Under the pieces are notes generated by a model. It was not told the DNA's origin. It ran no database searches and saw only the letters and a program-made list of their open reading frames with translations. Both the position numbers and the translations under genes were made by a program. From NCBI RefSeq assembly GCF_009709615.1, contig NZ_WJYA01000009.1:124001-188000 (forward strand): a stretch of 64,000 nt of DNA, written 5' to 3'. Below, piece by piece: positions 55,307 through 64,000 of the stretch. Position 1 is the first letter of the stretch. Each line of letters opens with the position of its first letter. This stretch comes from Winogradskyella ouciana. Its GTDB lineage: Bacteria > Bacteroidota > Bacteroidia > Flavobacteriales > Flavobacteriaceae.

Positions 55307-57919
55307 CTAAGCTTGCTTTTTCTTTACCAACATACGCTTAATTTCATTGAGTTTCATCAATGCCTCAACAGGTGTAAGTGTATCAATATCTGTATGCAAA
55401 ATCTCATCTTTAATTTCTTCTAACAAAGGGTCATCTAAATTAAAGAAACTTAACTGCATATCATCTTTTAATGATTTTACTTTATCCGTAAGTTCTTCAC
55501 TAGAATGTGACTTTTCTAATTTTGACAATATTTTATTAGCACGTCGTATCACTTGTTGCGGCATACCTGCCATTTTTGCGACATGAATACCAAAACTATG
55601 TTCACTACCTCCTTCAACCAACTTACGTACAAAAAGCACATTGTCTTTTAACTCTTTTACCGAAACATTGAAATTCTTAATCCGTGAGAAAGTCTCAGTC
55701 ATTTCATTGAGCTCGTGGTAATGCGTTGCAAAAAGTGTCTTCGGTTTTGCAGGATGCTCATGCAAATATTCACTGATTGCCCAAGCGATGGAGATACCAT
55801 CATAAGTACTTGTACCACGACCTATTTCATCCAATAGAACCAAACTTCGTTCTGAAATGTTGTTTAGAATAGATGCCGTTTCATTCATTTCTACCATAAA
55901 TGTAGATTCGCCCATTGAGATGTTATCACTGGCACCAACACGGGTGAAAATCTTATCCACTAATCCAATTTTAGCTTCTTTAGCTGGTACAAAACTGCCT
56001 ATTTGTGCCAATAGTACAATTAAGGCCGTTTGCCTTAAAATAGCCGACTTACCAGACATATTTGGACCCGTAATCATTATGATTTGTTGGGTTTCCCTAT
56101 CTAAAAACACATCATTGGCTATATAAGCTTCACCTAAAGGCAATTGTTTTTCAATCACAGGATGACGACCATCTGTAATTTCTAGGTCACAGCTGTCATC
56201 TATCGTTGGATAGTTATAATTGTTGGATTTTGCCAAACTCGCAAAACCACAAAGGCAGTCTAATTGACCAATCAATTGTGCATTTTGTTGCACTTGAACT
56301 ATAAACTGATGCATCCAAGTTACCAATTCAGCAAAGAGCTGCTGTTCGATGGCCAGTATACGTTCTTCAGCACCAAGAATTTTTGCTTCGTATTCTTTTA
56401 GCTCTTCAGTGATGTAACGCTCTGCATTCACTAAAGTTTGTTTGCGAATCCACGCTTCAGGAACTTTATCTTTATGAGAATTACGCACTTCAATATAATA
56501 CCCAAATACATTATTAGAGGCTATTTTTAAGGACGTAATTCCTGTACGCTCACTTTCGCGCTTCAGCATATTATCGAGATAGTCCTTTCCTGATTTTGAC
56601 AAACCTCTCAACTCATCCAGTTCTTGAGAAAAACCTTTTGCAATGGTATTTCCTTTTAAGATATTAACTGGTGCTTCTTCATTTAGTGTCTGCTTAATCT
56701 TTTCTCGTAATAAATCGCAATTGTTGAGATTGGCACCTAAAACTTTTAAGGCTTCATTATTGCAATTTTCAGCCATGGATTTAATAGGCACAATGGCTTC
56801 GAGAGAGTTTTTCAATTGAATCACCTCACGAGGGCTCACCTTAGTAGTGGCAATCTTAGATATTAACCGTTCAATATCACCAATGTGTTTAATTTGTCCT
56901 TGAATCTTTTGCAGTACTACTTCATTATTCAACAAAAATTGAACTACTTCGTGACGTTGTTTAATCTTATCAGCATGTTTTAGCGGTAAAGCCAACCAAC
57001 GCCTCAATGTTCGACCTCCCATTGCGGAAATGGTTTTATCGATGACATTGATTAGTGTAACAGCATTAGCATTTGTAGAATGGTAAAGCTCTAAATTTCG
57101 GATGGTAAACTTATCCATCCACACATAATCGTCCGTCGCAATCCTTGAAATCGTTGCAATGTGCTCTAGTTTATTATGTCGTGTTTCACTTAAATAGTGA
57201 AGTACAACACTAGAAGCTATAATACCTTCATACAAATCTTCAATCCCAAAGCCTTTCAGGGTTTTTGTATTGAAATGTTTGGTTAATGTTTCGTGTGCAT
57301 AATCAGCTTGAAACACCCAATCTTCTAAATAAAAAGTATGAAAATCGCTACCAAAGGTCTCCGTAAATTCCTTTCGGCATTGTTTTGAAATGAGGACTTC
57401 ACTTGGGTTAAAATTCTGAAGTAGTTTGTCCACATATTCAGCATTACCTTGAGAGGTTAAAAACTCACCTGTAGAAATATCCAAGAAAGAAACTCCGATA
57501 TATTTTTTATCAAAATGAACAGCGCATAGAAAATTATTGGATTTTGAATGCAATATATCATCATTCAATGCCACACCAGGTGTTACCAATTCTGTCACAC
57601 CACGCTTTACGATTTTCTTGGTCTGTTTTGGATCTTCTAACTGATCGCAAATGGCAACTCGCTCACCAGCTCTCACCAATTTTGGCAAATAGGTGTTCAA
57701 TGAGTGATGCGGAAACCCAGCCAATTCTGTTTCACTTTCACTACCAGCACCACGCTTAGTTAGGATTATATCTAAAATCTTGGATGCTTTAACGGCATCA
57801 CTACCAAAGGTTTCATAAAAATCACCAACTCTAAATAACAATAACGCATCAGGATACTTTGCCTTTATGGCATTGTACTGCTTCATTAATGGTGTTTCTT
57901 TTTTTGCCTTTTTAGCCAA
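55307..57919 (-). CDS. mutS: DNA mismatch repair protein MutS
   Basis: It recognises mismatches and small loops and recruits MutL. The mismatch-binding Phe-x-Glu lies in [10 protein letters not shown] near residue 33. Walker A is GPNMSGKSA (about 615-622), Walker B is [16 protein letters not shown]. The C-terminal helix-turn-helix follows. Length is 870, normal. The start is TTG at 57919: no ATG is in frame upstream, and the family N-terminus [20 protein letters not shown] begins soon after. An internal ATG would lose conserved residues. Confidence 0.96.
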   Translation of the reverse strand: MAKKAKKETPLMKQYNAIKAKYPDALLLFRVGDFYETFGSDAVKASKILDIILTKRGAGSESETELAGFPHHSLNTYLPKLVRAGERVAICDQLEDPKQTKKIVKRGVTELVTPGVALNDDILHSKSNNFLCAVHFDKKYIGVSFLDISTGEFLTSQGNAEYVDKLLQNFNPSEVLISKQCRKEFTETFGSDFHTFYLEDWVFQADYAHETLTKHFNTKTLKGFGIEDLYEGIIASSVVLHYLSETRHNKLEHIATISRIATDDYVWMDKFTIRNLELYHSTNANAVTLINVIDKTISAMGGRTLRRWLALPLKHADKIKQRHEVVQFLLNNEVVLQKIQGQIKHIGDIERLISKIATTKVSPREVIQLKNSLEAIVPIKSMAENCNNEALKVLGANLNNCDLLREKIKQTLNEEAPVNILKGNTIAKGFSQELDELRGLSKSGKDYLDNMLKRESERTGITSLKIASNNVFGYYIEVRNSHKDKVPEAWIRKQTLVNAERYITEELKEYEAKILGAEERILAIEQQLFAELVTWMHQFIVQVQQNAQLIGQLDCLCGFASLAKSNNYNYPTIDDSCDLEITDGRHPVIEKQLPLGEAYIANDVFLDRETQQIIMITGPNMSGKSAILRQTALIVLLAQIGSFVPAKEAKIGLVDKIFTRVGASDNISMGESTFMVEMNETASILNNISERSLVLLDEIGRGTSTYDGISIAWAISEYLHEHPAKPKTLFATHYHELNEMTETFSRIKNFNVSVKELKDNVLFVRKLVEGGSEHSFGIHVAKMAGMPQQVIRRANKILSKLEKSHSSEELTDKVKSLKDDMQLSFFNLDDPLLEEIKDEILHTDIDTLTPVEALMKLNEIKRMLVKKKQA

Positions 57920-58041
57920 GAGATTTGTGTATTTTTGTTGAAATTGAAAGTTCGCTAATTTACTTATAATTTGAGGTTTATTGAAGCCTGAAAGCTATAA
58001 GTTATCTACAGGTGTTGATAACATTAAAACAAAAATTGAAA

Positions 58042-58122
58042 CGTCATTACGAGTGAAATGCAATGAAGCGAAATAATCTCTTGATTTGAAAAGATTGCCA
58101 CGTCCTTCGTCCTCGCAATGAC
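58042..58122. repeat. Dispersed imperfect palindromic repeat (CGTCATTGCGAG type)
   Basis: The left side starts CGTCATTACGAG and the right side ends CTCGCAATGACA; arms of about 35 bases pair imperfectly, with AATCTC and AGATT near the centre. I recognise this wording as a repeat found between genes in many flavobacteria. It lies between the divergent mutS and methyltransferase genes, 9 bases before the latter. Confidence 0.6.
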
Positions 58123-58131
58123 AGATACACT

Positions 58132-58695
58132 ATGAAAAGAAAACTAAAAAACGAAGAATTAGATCGATTAGAAGTTTCAGAATTTAAAGACGCTGAGAAA
58201 TCGCCTATCATTATAATTCTAGATAATATTAGAAGTTTAAACAATATTGGTTCTGTATTTAGAACCAGTGATGCGTTTTTGATTGAAAAGATTTATCTCT
58301 GTGGCATTACAGCACAGCCACCTCATAACGACATTCGTAAAACTGCTCTAGGAAGCACGGAAACGGTGGATTGGGAATATGCTGAAAACACTTTAGAAGT
58401 CGTTAAAAAATTAAAAGCTAAAAATATTAAAATCGCAAGTATTGAGCAAGCCGAAAACGCGACGATGCTAAATGATTTTAAACCTCATCCCAATACCAAA
58501 TATGCTTTTGTATTTGGGAATGAAGTAAAAGGTGTGGCTCAAGATGTGGTTGATGCAAGCGATGTAGTTATTGAAATTCCGCAGTATGGCACCAAACATT
58601 CTTTGAATATCTCAGTGAGTTGTGGTGTTGTGGTTTGGGATGCCCACAATAAACTCCAAAAAATAAATTCCAAATTCCAAAACTCAAAACTTTGA
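58132..58695 (+). CDS. TrmH-family (SpoU) RNA 2'-O-ribose methyltransferase
   Basis: A SPOUT-fold RNA methyltransferase using S-adenosylmethionine. Motif 1 DNIRSLNNIGSVFRTSDAF (28-46 region), motif 2 FVFGNEVKGV and motif 3 EIPQYGTKHSLNISVSCGVV are all present. tRNA or rRNA target is not decidable. The last ten residues (SKFQNSKL end) are encoded by low-complexity AATTCCAAA-type sequence, and the stop codon TGA lies inside a heptanucleotide repeat. The core is 170 residues. Confidence 0.9.
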   Translation: MKRKLKNEELDRLEVSEFKDAEKSPIIIILDNIRSLNNIGSVFRTSDAFLIEKIYLCGITAQPPHNDIRKTALGSTETVDWEYAENTLEVVKKLKAKNIKIASIEQAENATMLNDFKPHPNTKYAFVFGNEVKGVAQDVVDASDVVIEIPQYGTKHSLNISVSCGVVVWDAHNKLQKINSKFQNSKL

Positions 58696-58723
58696 ACTTT
58701 GAACTTTGAACTTTGAACTTTGA
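58689..58723 (+). repeat. Five copies of the heptamer ACTTTGA
   Basis: Exactly five head-to-tail copies of ACTTTGA. The stop codon of the TrmH-family gene lies in the first copy and the TTG start of the next gene in the last. Because 7 is not a multiple of 3, gain or loss of a unit shifts frames between the two genes. Confidence 0.85.
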
Positions 58724-59379
58724 AAAAGAAATCAAAATCTCCCTGGCCAACAAAAGCCGTGATGGAACAGATCTATGAACAGCATCTTTGGGGTGGAAAA
58801 GAGTATGATTTCTATTCTGGTATAGGTTCTCACGATCCAAAGACCATAAATCCTTATTTAGACGTTGTTATTGATTTTTTAAAGTCTAAAAACAATCAAC
58901 TGACGGTTTGTGATTTGGGCTGTGGTGATTTTAATATTGGAAAACATCTCATCCCTTTCACGAAAAATTATATAGGAGTTGATATTGTGGAAAGTCTCAT
59001 TGAGAGAAATAGGACACAGTTTATAGCAAAAAACCTAACGTTTCAATGTTTGGATATTGCCAAGGACGAATTACCAAATGCCGATTGTATTATCTTAAGG
59101 CAAGTGCTTCAACATTTGTCCAACCAAGAAATTCAACAAATTGTAAATAAGCTAAAAAACTACAAATACATTATATTGACTGAGCACCTTCCCGATGGTG
59201 AATTTAAACCCAACAAAGACATTATTTCTGGTCAAGGCATACGATTAAAACAAAATAGTGGTGTGGATGTGTTGGCTGAGCCTTTTAAGTTGAAAATTTT
59301 AGACGACAAAGTCTTGAACGAAGTCATTTTGGATATTGGCAAAGGTAGAATTGTAACAACACTTTATAGATTACCCTAA
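58720..59379 (+). CDS. Class I SAM-dependent methyltransferase
   Basis: A 219-residue Rossmann-fold methyltransferase. Motif I is VCDLGCGDFNIGKHL (about 67-81), and an acidic residue in YIGVDIVESLIE follows. The N-terminal SPWPTKAVMEQIYEQHLWGG looks conserved, so I keep the TTG at 58720; the alternative ATG at 58762 would lose it. Substrate is unknown. The start lies 25 bases after the stop of the TrmH-family gene, within the heptamer repeat, and translation is probably coupled. Confidence 0.8.
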   Translation: MKKKSKSPWPTKAVMEQIYEQHLWGGKEYDFYSGIGSHDPKTINPYLDVVIDFLKSKNNQLTVCDLGCGDFNIGKHLIPFTKNYIGVDIVESLIERNRTQFIAKNLTFQCLDIAKDELPNADCIILRQVLQHLSNQEIQQIVNKLKNYKYIILTEHLPDGEFKPNKDIISGQGIRLKQNSGVDVLAEPFKLKILDDKVLNEVILDIGKGRIVTTLYRLP

Positions 59380-59390
59380 CTGCAAACTGG

Positions 59391-60521
59391 CTACTGGCTA
59401 CCAATTTCATTAAGCAACCACAAGTAATCCTCACGGTTTTTTACAAAATCCCTTTCTGAAACGTCGATGATTTTAATATTTAGGTCCGTTTGTGATTTTA
59501 AGAATTCCAGATAACCAGAGTTGATTTTTTCAAGGTATTCATCTTGTATTTCCTTTTCGTATTTACGGCCACGTTTTTTAATATTAGCTTGTAATCGTTC
59601 TGTGTTTTGGTAGAGGTACACATACAAATCTGGCCTCGCTATATCCTTATATACCTGATAGAATAATTTTCGGTATAATCTAAATTCATCCTCTGGTAAT
59701 GTGACCTTTGAGAATACCAATGATTTATGCACATCGTAATCGCTCACCATAAAATCCTTAAATAAATCCAATTGCGACAAATCATCACTGATTTGCTGAT
59801 AACGATCCGCCAAAAAAGACATTTCCAAAGTAAAGGCATAGCGCTCTGGCTCTTTATAGAATTTGGGCAAAAATGGGTTATCCGCAAAGCGTTCTAATAT
59901 CAACTTTGCATTAAAATCTTGCGAGATTTTTGTCGCCAAACTGGTTTTACCAGCACCAATATTTCCTTCAATAGCTATAAAATTATAGTCGCTAAAATTA
60001 TAGTCCTTTTTTGGGTTCTTCAACCAGATATTAATAGGTTCAATCTCTGATTTATCATTACATTCAACAAGTAAATCTTCAACTGATTTATTTAATTCAG
60101 GATGCTGAAAATCCTTGGCAATATCTTGCAATGGCTTTAAGACAAACTTACGTTTATATAGTTCTGGGTGTGGAATGACCAAAGCCTTTTCCTCAATCAT
60201 CTCATCTCCATAAAACAGAATATCTAAATCTATCTCTCTAGATTCATATTTATCTGTTTTCTTATTAGAACGACCCAATACCTTTTCAATATCCTTGAGT
60301 GTTTTTAAAAGTTTTTTTGGCTTTAACTCCGTCTCAACCTTAATACATGTGTTGTAGAAATCATCACCATCAAATCCTAATGCTGGTGTTTCGTAAACTT
60401 TTGAAATCTTTTTTACGGCACCTACCGTTTTAAAAATAGCATCAACAGCAGATTGCAGATACTGCAATTTATTGCCTTTGTTACTTCCTAATGCTATGTA
60501 AACGGATTTAGTTGATATCAT
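59391..60521 (-). CDS. folK: Fusion of HPPK (FolK) and deoxynucleoside kinase
   Basis: Two enzymes in one chain. Residues 1-155 are 6-hydroxymethyl-7,8-dihydropterin pyrophosphokinase of folate synthesis (ALGSNKGNKLQYLQSAVDAIF, KYESREIDLDILFYGD, IPHPELYKRKFVLKPL). Residues 178-376 are a deoxyadenosine/deoxyguanosine-type kinase of dNTP salvage: P-loop GNIGAGKTS at 186-194, ERFADNPFL, the LEMSFLADRYQQ substrate loop, and a late NIKKRGRKYE segment. Each alone is about 160 and 200 residues. Such fusions are frequent in flavobacteria. It converges on the methyltransferase gene. Confidence 0.92.
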   Translation of the reverse strand: MISTKSVYIALGSNKGNKLQYLQSAVDAIFKTVGAVKKISKVYETPALGFDGDDFYNTCIKVETELKPKKLLKTLKDIEKVLGRSNKKTDKYESREIDLDILFYGDEMIEEKALVIPHPELYKRKFVLKPLQDIAKDFQHPELNKSVEDLLVECNDKSEIEPINIWLKNPKKDYNFSDYNFIAIEGNIGAGKTSLATKISQDFNAKLILERFADNPFLPKFYKEPERYAFTLEMSFLADRYQQISDDLSQLDLFKDFMVSDYDVHKSLVFSKVTLPEDEFRLYRKLFYQVYKDIARPDLYVYLYQNTERLQANIKKRGRKYEKEIQDEYLEKINSGYLEFLKSQTDLNIKIIDVSERDFVKNREDYLWLLNEIGSQ

Positions 60522-60592
60522 GGAATTAGCAAAATAACTAAAAGAAATATTAATAGATTATCTTTACAACAACATTTTATCAACCATTTTTA

Positions 60593-61297
60593 ATGCCAAT
60601 AAAAGACAAACTTTTAGCACAACGTATTTACCTCTTGCTTGGTGCGCTTTTTATTACATCCTTAGTCGTTTCTAACTTAATTTTTCAAAAGTTTTTTTAT
60701 TGGTATCCTGTAGATGTTGAAATTTTTGGCAGTAAATTGTTTGAAATTTCAGTTGGTATCTTACCGTATCCTATTACCTTTCTCATTACAGATTTAATAA
60801 GTGAAATATATGGTAAAAAACGTGCCAATGATGTTGTGATTGTTGGAATTTTTGCGTCACTTTTTTCACTATTAATAATCTATACAGGCTCTCAGGTACC
60901 AGCAACCTCTTGGTCTTATGTGGATGACGAGATGTTTAATACCGTTTTTGGCAATTCTGCCATTGCTGTTTTTGCCAGTATGCTTACCTATTTATTTGCA
61001 CAATTTGTGGACATTCAAATCTATCATTTTTGGAAACGCCTTACCAAGGGTAAACACTTATGGTTACGTAACAATTTCTCTACTTGGTTTTCCCAATTTG
61101 TTGACACGTTTACTATCATTTTCTTATTGTGCTCGTTCGGCATTATAGATTGGGTTAATTTCAAAGGCTTATTAATCAGTGGTTTTTTATTTAAAGTCTT
61201 GGTGGCAGCTTTGGACACCCCTTTTCTATATCTTGGAGTTTATCTCTTCAGAAAACGTTTTAAGCTAAAGGTAAATGAGGAAATAAGTTTACTATAA
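60593..61297 (+). CDS. Queuosine-precursor transporter (YhhQ/VUT family)
   Basis: A 234-residue inner-membrane protein with about six helices. The family motif ITDLISEIYGKKRANDVV lies near residues 64-81, and QFVDIQIYHFWKR and FSQFVDTFTIIFLL follow. Known members take up preQ0/preQ1 for tRNA queuosine synthesis. The ATG at 60593 (MPIKDKL) lies 71 bases from the divergent folK start. Confidence 0.88.
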   Translation: MPIKDKLLAQRIYLLLGALFITSLVVSNLIFQKFFYWYPVDVEIFGSKLFEISVGILPYPITFLITDLISEIYGKKRANDVVIVGIFASLFSLLIIYTGSQVPATSWSYVDDEMFNTVFGNSAIAVFASMLTYLFAQFVDIQIYHFWKRLTKGKHLWLRNNFSTWFSQFVDTFTIIFLLCSFGIIDWVNFKGLLISGFLFKVLVAALDTPFLYLGVYLFRKRFKLKVNEEISLL

Positions 61298-61395
61298 GAG
61301 TTATCTAAAACATTAAATTCTTCTTAAACTTAATCATGAAAGCAACTTTTCTAAGGATTTTTGCGTAACTATTAAACAAGCTATAACTTTTCGCC

Positions 61396-64000
61396 ATGAA
61401 GAAAATTTTCAAAATTATTGGAATTATTTTACTCATTTTTGTTGCCACTCTTATTGCAATTCCTTTTGTACTGGAATCTAAAATTGATACCATCGTTCAA
61501 AATTATGCGGATGAGAACCTTGATGCAGATTTAAGTTTTGACGACATCAGTTTAAGCCTCATAAGTAGTTTTCCAAAAGCTGAGGTCAGTGTTGAAAATT
61601 TAAAAATCACCAACAGAGCACCTTTTAAGGACGAAACTTTAGCTACAGCGAAATCCCTTTCTTTTGAAATACCGATCGGTCAATTATTTAAAGGTACTGA
61701 AGAGCCATTGACGGTTAATGAAATTATTGCAGACGAAATGCTCTTAACCATAAAGACCAATAAAAACGGAACCACCAATTACGATATCGTAAAAGAGAAA
61801 GAAAGCACAACTGTTGCTTCTGACACTACTTCAACTGGTTTTAGTTTTGATATAGAAAATTACGAAATCAATAATAGTGCGTTCACCTATATAGACGAGC
61901 AAACCGATACAAACATATATGCCACGGAAATTAACCATACCGGAAAAGGCATCTTTTCGGGAGAACTCTCGGAATTAGACACCAATACCGAAGCTAAAAT
62001 CACTATGTCTATTGATAGTGTAGAATATCTTACCAACAACATTATTAAGCTAGATGCTTTAATTGATCTCGATTTAGAGCAAGAAAAATACACCTTTAAA
62101 GAGAATAGAGGTTTTATTAACGCTTTGCCATTAGAGTTTCAAGGCTATGTGCAAAATGTAGAAGGAGGCCAACAAATAGACATTAGTTTTAAAAATCCTG
62201 AATCGTCTTTTAAATCCTTTTTAGCGGTTATACCAGAAACATATTCCAAGAACATAGAAAACGTCAATACTACAGGAAACTTTACGGTAAATGGTATAAT
62301 CAAAGGATTAATTTCAGAAGAGACCATTCCGACTTTAGATATAAATATGCGATCTAACAATGCGTCGTTTAAGTATCCTGATTTGCCAAAAAGTGTTACC
62401 AATATAATGATTGATGCTTCGGTAAAAAATACTTCTGGAAATGCGGATGATACTTATTTGGACATCAATACCTTTGATTTTAAAATTGACCAAGATGTCT
62501 TTAAGTCTGAAGCTCATATTAAAAACTTAACCGGCAATATGTTGGTTAATGCCAACCTAGATGGCGTTCTTAATCTGGCGAATGTCACAAAAGCATATCC
62601 TATTGACATAGAAAATCAATTAAGTGGTATCCTAAAAGGAAAACTCAACACCTCCTTTGATATGGATGCTATTGAAACCAACGCTTACCAACGTATTAAA
62701 AACAACGGAAGCGTATCGATTACGGATTTTATTTTTTCGTCGGAAGATATTGTAAACCCTATTCAAATCAATAAAGCAGAATTAACCTTTAAACCAGGAA
62801 CGGTGAGCCTTAACAGTTTTGACGCCTTAACAGGAAAAAGTGATCTTTCAGCAACAGGAACCATTAATAATCTGCTTGGATTCTTATTGAGCGATAAAAA
62901 ATTACAAGGAAATTTTAACGTGAATAGTAATACGTTTGCCATTTCAGATTTTATGGTTGAAGATGAAACGGCTTCAGAAACATCAAACAAAACAACATCT
63001 GATGGAGAATCACTGAAGATTCCTGAGTTTTTGGATTGCACCATTACCGCAAATGCCAATACCGTCATTTACGACAATCTTAATTTGAAGAATGTAAAAG
63101 GACAGATGCGCATAAAAGATCAAAATGCTAATCTTATTAATATGACCACGGATTTGTTCAATGGTCAATTGGGAATATCTGGTAATGTTTCAACAAAAGA
63201 GGCTAAACCAAAATTTGATATGAAACTCGCCATGCAACAGTTTGATATCTCCCAGTCCTTTAGAGATTTGGAAATGTTAAAAGCACTTGCGCCAATCGCT
63301 AAGGTTCTCCAAGGCAAATTGAACTCTACCATTGATATAAGCGGATTTTTGGACGAAAACTTCTCACCAGATTTAAGCACCATTTCAGGAAACGCATTAG
63401 CTGAAATACTAACTTCCAATATTGATGTTTCTAAAAGTCCTTTATTAGCTGGTTTGGATAATAAATTAGATTTTTTAGACCTTCAAAATCTGCAGAAAAA
63501 TATTGCCACCAAACTAAATTTTGAGAATGGTTTGGTTTCAGTAAAACCATTTACCATAAACTACAAGGACATTCCTATAGAAGTTTCGGGTACACACACA
63601 TTTTCTAATAATTTACAATATGATGTTGTGTTTCAAGTCCCAGCAAAGTATTTGGGAAGCGAAGTCAACCGCTTGATAGGCAAGATCAATGACCCAGAGG
63701 TGAATAAAATATCCATTCCTGTTACGGCAAATATTAATGGTAGTTTTTCCAGTCCAAATATTTCAACAGATTTAACGAGTGGAGTTTCTAATTTAACCAA
63801 GCAACTCATTGAAATTGAAAAGCAAAAACTGATTGGCAAAGGCAAGGACAAAATCAACGACTTGTTAGGAGGAGTCCTGGGTGGAAATTCAAACACCACA
63901 AAAACAGATTCTACAACTGTAAAAACAGATAGCAGTAAAACAGATCCAAAGGATAAAATTAAGGAGGGCGTAAAAGATGCCATAGGCGATTTGTTCGGTG
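61396..64000 (+). CDS. AsmA-family envelope protein (3' end outside window)
   Basis: The frame opens with ATG at 61396 (MKKIFKIIGIILLI) and has no stop to the window edge: 868 codons are visible. One N-terminal membrane helix (about residues 4-26) anchors a very long periplasmic beta-groove domain (FDDISLSLISSFPKAEVSVEN near the start), as in the AsmA group linked to lipid transfer between membranes. It shows the repeated FDMKLAMQQFDIS and SGTHTFSNNLQYDVVFQVP elements. The Lys/Asp/Thr-rich stretch near residue 830 precedes the missing C-terminus. Minus-strand frames opposite it are shadows. Confidence 0.85.
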   Translation, partial: MKKIFKIIGIILLIFVATLIAIPFVLESKIDTIVQNYADENLDADLSFDDISLSLISSFPKAEVSVENLKITNRAPFKDETLATAKSLSFEIPIGQLFKGTEEPLTVNEIIADEMLLTIKTNKNGTTNYDIVKEKESTTVASDTTSTGFSFDIENYEINNSAFTYIDEQTDTNIYATEINHTGKGIFSGELSELDTNTEAKITMSIDSVEYLTNNIIKLDALIDLDLEQEKYTFKENRGFINALPLEFQGYVQNVEGGQQIDISFKNPESSFKSFLAVIPETYSKNIENVNTTGNFTVNGIIKGLISEETIPTLDINMRSNNASFKYPDLPKSVTNIMIDASVKNTSGNADDTYLDINTFDFKIDQDVFKSEAHIKNLTGNMLVNANLDGVLNLANVTKAYPIDIENQLSGILKGKLNTSFDMDAIETNAYQRIKNNGSVSITDFIFSSEDIVNPIQINKAELTFKPGTVSLNSFDALTGKSDLSATGTINNLLGFLLSDKKLQGNFNVNSNTFAISDFMVEDETASETSNKTTSDGESLKIPEFLDCTITANANTVIYDNLNLKNVKGQMRIKDQNANLINMTTDLFNGQLGISGNVSTKEAKPKFDMKLAMQQFDISQSFRDLEMLKALAPIAKVLQGKLNSTIDISGFLDENFSPDLSTISGNALAEILTSNIDVSKSPLLAGLDNKLDFLDLQNLQKNIATKLNFENGLVSVKPFTINYKDIPIEVSGTHTFSNNLQYDVVFQVPAKYLGSEVNRLIGKINDPEVNKISIPVTANINGSFSSPNISTDLTSGVSNLTKQLIEIEKQKLIGKGKDKINDLLGGVLGGNSNTTKTDSTTVKTDSSKTDPKDKIKEGVKDAIGDLFG

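Noticed and set aside
61305..63983. Series of minus-strand frames at the right end
   Set aside because: All lie opposite one continuous plus-strand AsmA-family frame with a membrane anchor and conserved elements.
1..64000. CRISPR arrays, insertion sequences, prophage or rRNA genes
   Set aside because: No regularly spaced repeats, transposase or phage motifs, or rRNA sequence were seen on either strand.

Overview
The window is an AT-rich stretch of a chromosome from a marine-type member of the Flavobacteriaceae (Bacteroidota). The evidence is SusC/SusD pairs, type IX secretion (Por) C-terminal tails, a Y_Y_Y/LuxR hybrid sensor-regulator, Bacteroidota-type -7 promoter boxes (TAnnTTTG), tRNAs without encoded CCA, frequent TTG starts, and housekeeping genes typical of this family. 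I cannot fix the genus. There is no rRNA, CRISPR array, insertion sequence or prophage.

Bases 1-28155 are mainly housekeeping. A polyphosphate kinase (5' end outside the window) faces an App1-like phosphatase. An S9 peptidase faces a MgtC/DUF4010 membrane protein. A membrane pyrophosphatase sits beside a soluble pyrophosphatase. Then come a DUF5686 outer-membrane protein, pyruvate dehydrogenase E1 beta, the electron transfer flavoprotein pair (behind a perfect 22-bp palindrome), a bifunctional nuclease, a CNT nucleoside transporter with an extra N-terminal domain, thyA, a CBM48 protein and a membrane-anchored dihydrofolate reductase fusion. These are followed by fabD-lspA, an amidohydrolase, a galE-aminotransferase pair, kdtA and two tandem acidic lipoproteins.

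Bases 28166-54683 hold a polysaccharide utilisation locus whose enzyme set points to laminarin (beta-1,3-glucan with beta-1,6 branches). On the minus strand, in transcription order, it reads: a T9SS-exported protein, the Y_Y_Y/LuxR regulator, SusC, SusD, two glycan-binding lipoproteins, a GH16 lipoprotein, a 1167-residue cytoplasmic phosphorylase-like protein (probably GH149), a GH17 lipoprotein, a clan GH-A lipoprotein, a GH30 lipoprotein, a GPH-family sugar symporter, a cytoplasmic GH17, a small T9SS-exported protein and a LacI regulator. The proposed flow is surface binding and cutting (binding lipoproteins, GH16), import through SusCD, trimming by GH17/GH30, inner-membrane uptake by the symporter, and cytoplasmic hydrolysis plus phosphorolysis. 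No beta-glucosidase (GH3) gene lies in the locus. A repeated 9-bp motif lies upstream of susC, and a near copy lies upstream of the regulator.

Bases 54684-64000 return to housekeeping: tRNA-Leu and tRNA-Gly, mutS, a dispersed palindromic repeat, a TrmH-family methyltransferase and a second methyltransferase joined through a heptanucleotide repeat, a folK-deoxynucleoside kinase fusion, a queuosine-precursor transporter, and a long AsmA-family gene that runs off the right edge.
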